Origin: Chitinophaga pinensis
Lineage (GTDB): Bacteria > Bacteroidota > Bacteroidia > Flavobacteriales > Flavobacteriaceae
Length of the DNA: 12,523 nucleotides
NCBI GenBank assembly: GCA_943324925.2
Contig: CALPNL020000040.1
Coordinates: 1 to 12,523 of the forward strand
Direction: 5' to 3'
Every line of letters starts with the position of its first letter. Position 1 is the stretch's first letter. This document shows, piece by piece, positions 7,434 through 12,523 of the stretch. The position numbers and the translations under genes are program-made. The notes under the pieces were generated by a model. It saw only the letters and a program-made list of their open reading frames with translations. It had not been told where the DNA came from and searched no databases.

Positions 7434-8069
7434 TTAAGTCCAAAAAGAATTGATAAGTTTGACAAAAGTGACTATTGAAATCAATCCTGTAATACTCCCT
7501 ATAATATAATTCCCATTTTTAATCAAGTAATCACTCTTACTCTTGTGGTTTTTAAAATAGAGAATATACCAATAAAATACAGTAAAAGACCCTATTACCA
7601 CTCCAGAAACAAAAGAATATACATATAAAGAGTTAAAATAAAAAAGACTGAAAGTAGACAAAGTAACACTTACAAATACGTAAAATGGAATGGGAAATAA
7701 ATTTAAAGCGGAAAGCAACATTCCAAGAAAAAAACGATTTGATTTGCTGTGAAGTTTAATTTCTTGTTTTTCTTTTTTAGGTTTTCTAGCGGTCCAAAAA
7801 AGAAATAAAGTAATTGCTACAAATAAAAACAATCCTATTTCTTGTAATAATGTAATGATGTCTTGCCGACTATTTATAAATTTAGCAAATTGAATTGCAA
7901 TATAGGTTTGAAAAAAAATAATAACCGTTGCCCCTATTGCAAAAGAAATAGCTTCATTTCTTCCGTCAACTACGCTAACTTTTGCGGCCGTCATATTGAT
8001 TAAGCCGGGAGGCAAAATTCCTAAAACTGCTATAGCAAAACCCAAGAGAAGTGGCAATAAAAAGTCCAA
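7434..8069 (-). CDS. LysE/RhtB-family membrane transporter
   Basis: A 211-residue integral membrane protein with about six predicted helices, at roughly 4-24, 41-62, 74-92, 112-136, 146-172 and 187-207. The first helix contains LGILPPGLINM (16-26), the PPG-type motif common to LysE/RhtB exporters, and a charged cytoplasmic loop (95-110, RKPKKEKQEIK) separates helices three and four. The family exports amino acids or other small solutes; the substrate here is unknown. The start is TTG at 8067-8069. The preceding in-frame stop is the trmB stop three bases upstream, and the next ATG (Met26) would cut off the first helix, so TTG is strongly favoured. The stop is one base before the ATL start codon. 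It is the second gene of the trmB-led cluster. Confidence 0.85.
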   Translation of the reverse strand: MDFLLPLLLGFAIAVLGILPPGLINMTAAKVSVVDGRNEAISFAIGATVIIFFQTYIAIQFAKFINSRQDIITLLQEIGLFLFVAITLFLFWTARKPKKEKQEIKLHSKSNRFFLGMLLSALNLFPIPFYVFVSVTLSTFSLFYFNSLYVYSFVSGVVIGSFTVFYWYILYFKNHKSKSDYLIKNGNYIIGSITGLISIVTFVKLINSFWT

Positions 8070-8072
8070 ATT

Positions 8073-8747
8073 TTATTTTATTTTAAAACGAATATACGTA
8101 ATTGCTTTATTGATTTCTAAATATTGTTTTTCGTAAAATGTCTGTAAACCAGTAACTTCCTCCGGACTTCCTTCGTTTACATATACATTGTGATTAGAAT
8201 AAATCACCTCGTGACCTTCACCATGAAGCAATCCTAAAGTATATCCGTGCATGAATTCGCTATCAGTTTTAAGATTGATAACACCTTCGGTCTTTAATAC
8301 TTTTTTATACAATTTCAAAAATTCAGAATTGGTCATTCTATGTTTGGTACGCTTGTATTTTATTTGAGGATCTGGGAAAGTAATCCAAATTTCATCGACT
8401 TCATTTTCATTGAAAATATAATTTATTAATTCGATTTGGGTACGAATAAACGCCACGTTTTTCATGCCAGTTTCCACTGCAGTTTTAGCACCCCTCCAAA
8501 AACGGGCGCCTTTAAGGTCAATTCCGATGAAATTTTTATTAGGATATTTTTCTGCTAAACCAACCGAATATTCTCCTTTACCGCATCCTAATTCTAAAAC
8601 AATTGGATTGTTGTTTTTAAAATAATCTTGATTCCATTTTCCTTTTAATGGAAATTGATCCGAAACTACTTCTTCTCTCGTAGGTTGGAAAACATTACCA
8701 AATGTATCATTTTCTTTAAACCTCTTTAACTTGTTTTTGCTTCCCAC
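8073..8747 (-). CDS. trmB: tRNA (guanine-N7-)-methyltransferase
   Basis: An S-adenosylmethionine-dependent enzyme that makes m7G at position 46 in the variable loop of tRNAs. It has 224 residues with a Rossmann-like methyltransferase fold: ELGCGKGEY at 52-60 is the SAM-binding motif I, GIDLKG at 75-80 holds the ribose-binding acidic residue, TFPDPQIKYKRTKHRM at 123-138 is the TrmB hallmark, and LKTDSE at 159-164 lies in the substrate pocket. The N-terminus (GSKNKLKRF) is basic, as in other Bacteroidota members. The start is GTG at 8745-8747; no in-frame ATG is close upstream, and the next downstream Met (Met95) lies beyond motif I. It is the first gene of the cluster with the LysE-family, ATL, ABC and fabH genes, with a spacer of only three bases to the next gene. 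It is the most secure functional assignment in that cluster. Confidence 0.95.
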   Translation of the reverse strand: MGSKNKLKRFKENDTFGNVFQPTREEVVSDQFPLKGKWNQDYFKNNNPIVLELGCGKGEYSVGLAEKYPNKNFIGIDLKGARFWRGAKTAVETGMKNVAFIRTQIELINYIFNENEVDEIWITFPDPQIKYKRTKHRMTNSEFLKLYKKVLKTEGVINLKTDSEFMHGYTLGLLHGEGHEVIYSNHNVYVNEGSPEEVTGLQTFYEKQYLEINKAITYIRFKIK

Positions 8748-8766
8748 AGTTGCAGTATTTTTTTTG

Positions 8767-8774
8767 CAAAAATA
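8767..8774 (-). promoter_or_regulatory. Candidate -7 element for the trmB-led cluster
   Basis: Read on the minus strand this is TATTTTTG, a fit to TAnnTTTG, 19 bases before the GTG start of trmB, in the 54-base gap after the histidine kinase stop. No TTG occurs at the usual -33 distance. Together with the absence of a strong terminator in the gap, this leaves open whether the cluster has its own promoter or is also read from the two-component operon. Confidence 0.35.
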
Positions 8775-8801
8775 AGTAATATAATAGGATAAAATCAGAT
8801 T

Positions 8802-9854
8802 TTAAGCATCTAATTCTTCCCACTTTTGAAGGGTGAAAGAAAATTGGGATCCTTTTCCAAGTTCGCTTTGAATAATGATTTTTTCGTTGTGGGCTTCAAT
8901 AATATGCTTCACGATGGCCAATCCAAGTCCGGAACCACCTTCGTTTCTGGAACCACTTTTGTCGACTCTGAAGAATCTTTCAAACAATCTAGGAATGTAT
9001 TTTGCATCAATACCTTCACCGTTGTCTCTAATATCTATTTGAATTCTATTGTTAACTTCTTCAAAACCAATTTCTGTAGAGCCTCCCGATTTTCCGTACT
9101 TAATTGAGTTCTCAATTAGATTGGTCACCACCTGCTGGATTTTATCATAGTTACCAAGAACAAAAATAGGCTTAGTGTACTTATCATCAAATGTCATTAA
9201 AATATCCTTTTTATTGGCTTTCATTTCCAATAAATCCATTACATTCTGAATGAGAGGAACAATATCAAAAGGGGCCATTGTAATTGGTTCTTCAGCTATT
9301 TCAAGCTTTGATATGGTATCTAAATCCTCCACAATGTAAATTAATCTCTCCACTCCATTTAATGCGCGTGCCAAGTATTTTTTCCTAATCGTTTTATCTT
9401 TAAAACCGCCATCAAGTAAGGTTGAAACATAACCTTGAACCGTAAAAAGCGGAGTTTTTAATTCGTGAGAAATGTTTCCTAAAAATTCTCTTCGGTATTC
9501 TTCACGAACTTTTAAAGCTTCAATTTCCAATTTTTTGTCGGAAGCAAATTTGGAAACCTCTCTTGAAATTATATTTAAATCGGTTGCCGAAGATTTATTT
9601 ATTATAGTTGACGATTCTAAAAAAGAAAAATCATCGTAAATCTTTTTTACCTTTCGAAAGATAAACAGTTGGACTTTAATGGTAAGTAAAATAAAGGAAC
9701 TTAGTGCAACCAAAATTGCAAAAATCAAACAAAATAAATAGGAAAACTGATGAAAAAAATAAGTTAGAATACCGACCAGCACTGTTGCAAAAAATGATAT
9801 TTGCAATGCTGTAATAAACGCAAATCGAAAAGTTTCTTTGTTTTTTAAATTCAT
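8802..9854 (-). CDS. Two-component sensor histidine kinase (PhoR-like)
   Basis: A 350-residue inner-membrane histidine kinase that should phosphorylate the response regulator encoded just upstream. Two hydrophobic helices (about 10-33 and 39-62) are joined by only a few residues, so there is almost no periplasmic sensor domain. A charged helical linker (about 66-118) follows, without a clear HAMP or PAS domain. The dimerisation domain has the phospho-acceptor His130 in NISHELKTPLF. The ATPase domain has the N-box NLIENSIKYG (245-254), G1 DNGEGID (277-283), F-box FERFFRVD (291-298) and G2 GSGLGLAI (307-314), so all kinase motifs are intact. Its ATG abuts the regulator's stop codon (TAAATG), indicating one operon and coupled translation. 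The sequence resembles the PhoR class, but no phosphate genes are nearby, so the signal is unknown. Confidence 0.93.
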   Translation of the reverse strand: MNLKNKETFRFAFITALQISFFATVLVGILTYFFHQFSYLFCLIFAILVALSSFILLTIKVQLFIFRKVKKIYDDFSFLESSTIINKSSATDLNIISREVSKFASDKKLEIEALKVREEYRREFLGNISHELKTPLFTVQGYVSTLLDGGFKDKTIRKKYLARALNGVERLIYIVEDLDTISKLEIAEEPITMAPFDIVPLIQNVMDLLEMKANKKDILMTFDDKYTKPIFVLGNYDKIQQVVTNLIENSIKYGKSGGSTEIGFEEVNNRIQIDIRDNGEGIDAKYIPRLFERFFRVDKSGSRNEGGSGLGLAIVKHIIEAHNEKIIIQSELGKGSQFSFTLQKWEELDA

Positions 9855-10538
9855 TTATACCTCAAACTTGTAACCTACCCCTTTTATTGTTTTGAAAAAA
9901 TCGTCTCCAATTTTTTCTCTTAATTTTCTAATGTGAACATCGATTGTTCTTCCTCCAACTACTACATCGTTACCCCAAACTTTATCTAAAATTTCTTCTC
10001 TTTTAAATACTTTTCCGGGCTTTGTTGCCAATAAATAAAACAGTTCAAACTCTTTACGTGGCAAAACAATTTCGATAGTGTCCTTTACTATTTTATATTC
10101 TTCGCGATTGATTTCAATTCCACCAACATTAAGAGTTTCTGAATCTTTTTCAGTTTCTTTCAAACGTCTTAAAAGAGCTTTTACTTTACTAACTAATAAT
10201 TTTTGCTTTATAGGTTTGGTAATATAATCATCGGCACCGGCATCGAAACCAGCAACTTGAGAATAGTCCTCGCTTCTGGCAGTTAGGAAAGTGATTATTA
10301 CATTGCTTAATTCTGGGATTTTACGAATGTTTTCGCAGGCTTCCATGCCATCCATTTCGGGCATCATGACGTCCATGATGATAAGGTGAGGAAGTACTTT
10401 TTTAGCTTTTGCAATAGCATCTCTACCATTTAAAGCAGTAGAAATTTGATAGCCTTCTTGAGATAAATTATATCCTACAATTTCTAGGATATCTGCATCA
10501 TCGTCAACTAATAGAATTCGAATGTCTTTCTTCTTCAT
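9855..10538 (-). CDS. OmpR/PhoB-family response regulator
   Basis: A 227-residue transcription regulator. The receiver domain (about 1-122) has the acidic pocket DDD at 12-14, the phosphorylation site Asp56 in IIMDVMMPEMDG, Thr86 in FLTARSED and Lys108 in YITKPI, so it should be switched by phosphorylation. The C-terminal winged-helix DNA-binding domain (about 130-227) shows LPRKEFELFYLLATKPGKVF, REEILDKVWG and the recognition-helix region GGRTIDVHIRKLREKIG, ending with the beta hairpin IKGVGYKFEV. The partner is the histidine kinase gene that follows with no spacer. Target genes are not evident from the window. The start is ATG at 10536-10538; the next Met is inside the receiver core, so this start is secure. 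Confidence 0.95.
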   Translation of the reverse strand: MKKKDIRILLVDDDADILEIVGYNLSQEGYQISTALNGRDAIAKAKKVLPHLIIMDVMMPEMDGMEACENIRKIPELSNVIITFLTARSEDYSQVAGFDAGADDYITKPIKQKLLVSKVKALLRRLKETEKDSETLNVGGIEINREEYKIVKDTIEIVLPRKEFELFYLLATKPGKVFKREEILDKVWGNDVVVGGRTIDVHIRKLREKIGDDFFKTIKGVGYKFEV

Positions 10539-10680
10539 AATGCAAAATTAAGTCATTAATTAATATAAATGTAAATATAAAACAAATCAAAAATACAATT
10601 AATACTAATATGTTTTAGTGATGATTTGGTAACACTAATAAAACAATTCATTAATATTAAGAATTTAATTTCTATCCATA
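10539..10680 (-). promoter_or_regulatory. Upstream region of the two-component operon
   Basis: An AT-rich spacer without a gene. Two minus-strand matches to TAnnTTTG occur: TAATTTTG at 10543-10550, only four bases before the ATG, so its transcript would be nearly leaderless, and TATTTTTG at 10588-10595, giving a leader of about 40-45 bases. Neither has a well-placed TTG -33 element, so I cannot decide between them. Confidence 0.3.
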
Positions 10681-10710
10681 AAAAAAGCCCTGCTAGGCAG
10701 GGCTTTTATA
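10681..10710 (-). terminator. Rho-independent terminator after the repeat-containing T9SS gene
   Basis: A perfect 11-bp stem, AAAAGCCCTGC (10683-10693) / GCAGGGCTTTT (10697-10707), with a TAG loop. A residues to the left and T residues to the right make it symmetrical. It lies about 17 bases after the stop codon at 10725-10727 and terminates that minus-strand gene. It also insulates the two-component operon downstream from read-through. Confidence 0.88.
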
Positions 10711-10724
10711 TATATTACTAAGAA

Positions 10725-12523
10725 TTATCTTTTGATTACTCGGAAAGATTTAGAGATTTCCCCTTGTTTCAAAACAATAATGTACATTCCAGATTGGTAG
10801 TTAGAACCAAACTCTTGATTGTTTACGTCATTGTAACTTAATAAATGAGATTCCACTACTCTTCCTGTTAAATCATAAGCATTCAAGCTTACCTCTTCAG
10901 TACTTGTAGATTCAAAACTTAATCTGAAGCTAGTGCTAAATGGGTTTGGATATGATTTTAATGAAGCGTTTGCTGCGGCATTAAATGTTTCCGTACCTAA
11001 AAATGTAAAACTAGAACCAGTAGCCGCTATTGAAGAACTTCCTGGTCTGTAATCCAAACCTGTGTATATGCTTCCATCAGCAGTATTATAAGGCAATACT
11101 AAAATACCTGCATTGGTAATTGGTGTTGCTAAACCTGTATTGTTTGAAGCATTAAACCAGTTGGCAATGTTGAAATTGGCATTGTTATTAGTAGTGCTCA
11201 CTTGAACAATTTTTGTTGCTGTAGTAATACCCGCTAAAATGTTGTTTTTGAACTGCAATTCACCATTCAAAGCATTCAACTCAGCTGCACCATTTAAAGC
11301 ACTTCCTGAACTATCAATGTGAAGTCCTTCAACATAGTCCATAAAGATAGAGTTATAAATACTCAATTTTGTGTTTTTTCTTAAACGAGCCGCTCTTTTG
11401 TATGCACCTGTTGGCATAGTTCCGCCATTTGGTAAAGTCGTTCTGTAAGCTGGTCCGATCATAGTACAGTTTGAAAATATTGCAGTTGTAAATGGAGTAG
11501 CATTATCACCCGCTGCATTGTTATCTGATTCAAAACCTTCAGAAGTAGAAACTGCAGGAGCATCAGCAATGTTTGGGTCTCTTACTGCTAAACAGTATTG
11601 AACTTTTCCGCTGTATCCATTATCTGTGTCAAAATCGTCATCTAAACCTCTAAAAGCAACTAAGTGCTTACAATTTACAGCACCACCAAACCACTCGAAT
11701 GAATCATCATTTGAATGAGAAACTTGAACATAGTCAATAGTAGTTCCAGAACCTACAGCTCCAAAAGTCAATCCGTTGATTTCTTGGTTAGTACCATAAA
11801 CATACCCTGCGAATTCAATTCTTACGTATTTTAAAGATCCTGAATTATCTGCATTATTTGGGGTTAAACCTCCACCAAATTCAGTATCAGCACTAGCTGC
11901 AATTCCTTCAATGTTATTAATACCATTGTTAGTGTTGTAAGCACCTTTACCCATTAATATAATTCCTCCCCAGTCACCTTTAGCTCTTGCACCTACCGCT
12001 TTATCAGAAGTAAATACAATTGGACTAGTAGCAGTTCCTTCAGCTATTAATTTAGCTCCTTTAGTGATGAATAATCCTGCTCCTGTAGCAGTAGCGTCTC
12101 CTCGAACAATTACACCCGGATCAATAGTCAAGGTTGCATTGTTTTTTACATAAATTTGACCTCTCAAATAGTAGGTATTACCAGCTGTCCAACGCGTATC
12201 AACTGTAATACTAGTTGTTACGTTAACAGTTGGAGTAGGATAAGCTGCATTTTGAGGATCAAAATTAGTCCAATTGTCTGTCCACATTGCAACTGGAGCT
12301 GGAGCAAATGCTCCTTTATAAGGAACGTCAACAATTGTTTGAAAATCTGTAAAGCTTGCTCCTGTTAAAGCTATAGAAGTTGCACTTGGTCTGTAATCTA
12401 AACCTGAATATACACTTCCATCAGCAGTGTTGTAAGGTAATGTCAAGATTCCAGCACTGGTTATTGGCGTTGCTAAACCTGTATTGTTTGAAGCATTAAA
12501 CCAGTTGGCAATGTTGAAATTGG
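10725..12523 (-). CDS. Repeat-containing T9SS cargo protein, beta-helix-like, 5' end beyond the window
   Basis: The reading frame is open to the right edge, so about 598 residues of the C-terminal part are seen and the true start is outside; a TTG at 12444-12446 is an internal Leu codon. Counting from that Leu, residues about 75-480 form one module. It has short beta-rich repeats typical of secreted parallel beta-helix-like proteins (TLTIDPGVIVRGDA, GAGLFITKGAKLIAEGT, GDWGGIILMGKG, NDDSFEWFGGAVNC, LDDDFDTDNGYSG, STSEGFESDNN). The C-terminus (about 498-573, SYPNPFSTSF to GMYIIVLKQG and a basic end) is a T9SS type A sorting domain, so the protein is exported to the cell surface or medium. The stretch NFNIANWFNAS to GLDYRP occurs twice, 448 residues apart, showing a tandem module duplication. 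No catalytic motif was recognised; adhesion or surface structure are only guesses. Confidence 0.85.
   Translation of the reverse strand, partial: NFNIANWFNASNNTGLATPITSAGILTLPYNTADGSVYSGLDYRPSATSIALTGASFTDFQTIVDVPYKGAFAPAPVAMWTDNWTNFDPQNAAYPTPTVNVTTSITVDTRWTAGNTYYLRGQIYVKNNATLTIDPGVIVRGDATATGAGLFITKGAKLIAEGTATSPIVFTSDKAVGARAKGDWGGIILMGKGAYNTNNGINNIEGIAASADTEFGGGLTPNNADNSGSLKYVRIEFAGYVYGTNQEINGLTFGAVGSGTTIDYVQVSHSNDDSFEWFGGAVNCKHLVAFRGLDDDFDTDNGYSGKVQYCLAVRDPNIADAPAVSTSEGFESDNNAAGDNATPFTTAIFSNCTMIGPAYRTTLPNGGTMPTGAYKRAARLRKNTKLSIYNSIFMDYVEGLHIDSSGSALNGAAELNALNGELQFKNNILAGITTATKIVQVSTTNNNANFNIANWFNASNNTGLATPITNAGILVLPYNTADGSIYTGLDYRPGSSSIAATGSSFTFLGTETFNAAANASLKSYPNPFSTSFRLSFESTSTEEVSLNAYDLTGRVVESHLLSYNDVNNQEFGSNYQSGMYIIVLKQGEISKSFRVIKR
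11027..11179 (-). repeat. Intragenic direct repeat, C-terminal copy
   Basis: Aligns without gaps to 12371-12523 at a fixed offset of 1344 bases. The part 11125-11179 is identical over 55 bases to 12469-12523, while the rest (11027-11124) has scattered, partly synonymous changes. It encodes NFNIANWFNASNNTGLATPI through DGSIYTGLDYRPG. Confidence 0.9.
12371..12523 (-). repeat. Intragenic direct repeat, upstream copy, cut by the window edge
   Basis: Partner of 11027-11179. The final 55 bases at the window edge are identical to the other copy, so the match very likely extends beyond 12523. It encodes the same stretch, with DGSVYSGLDYRPS in place of DGSIYTGLDYRPG. Confidence 0.9.

Noticed and set aside
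8790..8804. Palindrome TAAAATC-A-GATTTTA as terminator of the histidine kinase operon
   Set aside because: It is AT-only in the outer stem, overlaps the stop codon and lacks a U-tract, so it is too weak to call.
8826..9107. Plus-strand open frame of 93 codons
   Set aside because: Antisense to the conserved ATPase domain of the histidine kinase; composition is a by-product of that gene.
12156..12368. Plus-strand open frame of 70 codons rich in Cys and Ser
   Set aside because: Antisense to the T9SS cargo gene; the odd composition comes from reading beta-rich codons backwards.
12444..12446. TTG as the start of the right-edge gene
   Set aside because: The frame stays open to the window edge and the residues before it match the internal repeat, so this is an internal Leu codon.

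Overview
The window looks like chromosomal DNA from a member of the Bacteroidota, most likely Flavobacterium or a close relative in the Flavobacteriaceae. The reasons are a very AT-rich base composition with A-rich leaders and no Shine-Dalgarno sites, several TAnnTTTG-type -7 elements in front of genes, two secreted proteins ending in type IX secretion (T9SS) sorting domains, and protein sequences of flavobacterial type. All genes except ribF are on the minus strand.

Layout from left to right: the first 27 codons of an ExbB/TolQ-like proton-channel protein (1-82, running off the left edge); a 424-base AT-rich gap with nested repeats and a terminator; a large secreted M12B-type zinc metalloprotease (507-3881) with a P-domain and a T9SS tail; a divergent promoter region; ribF on the plus strand (4149-5081, TTG start); and, abutting ribF tail to tail with no spacer, a minus-strand cluster read as trmB (8073-8747) -> LysE-family exporter (7434-8069) -> alkyltransferase-like DNA repair protein (7100-7432) -> orphan ABC ATPase (6129-7076) -> fabH-type ketoacyl-ACP synthase (5082-6089). 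Upstream lies a two-component pair (response regulator 9855-10538, histidine kinase 8802-9854). The right end holds a terminator and the 3' part of a large repeat-containing T9SS cargo protein (10725-12523, open at the right edge).

The middle is mostly housekeeping: flavin cofactor synthesis, tRNA m7G46 methylation, fatty-acid initiation, alkylation-damage recognition and PhoB/PhoR-like signalling. The ends are cell envelope or secreted functions. Neither T9SS cargo gene is next to secretion machinery, and no mobile element, CRISPR array, tRNA or rRNA was seen.

I found no complete undescribed system. The most unusual signal is in the right-edge gene. Its coding sequence repeats itself with a period of 448 codons, including 55 identical bases reaching the window edge, so the protein probably carries at least two copies of a roughly 450-residue module. 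Other points worth a look are the Ala-for-Cys active site of the alkyltransferase-like protein, three non-ATG starts, the zero-spacer convergent ribF/fabH junction, and a paired decamer within nested inverted repeats upstream of the exbB-like gene.
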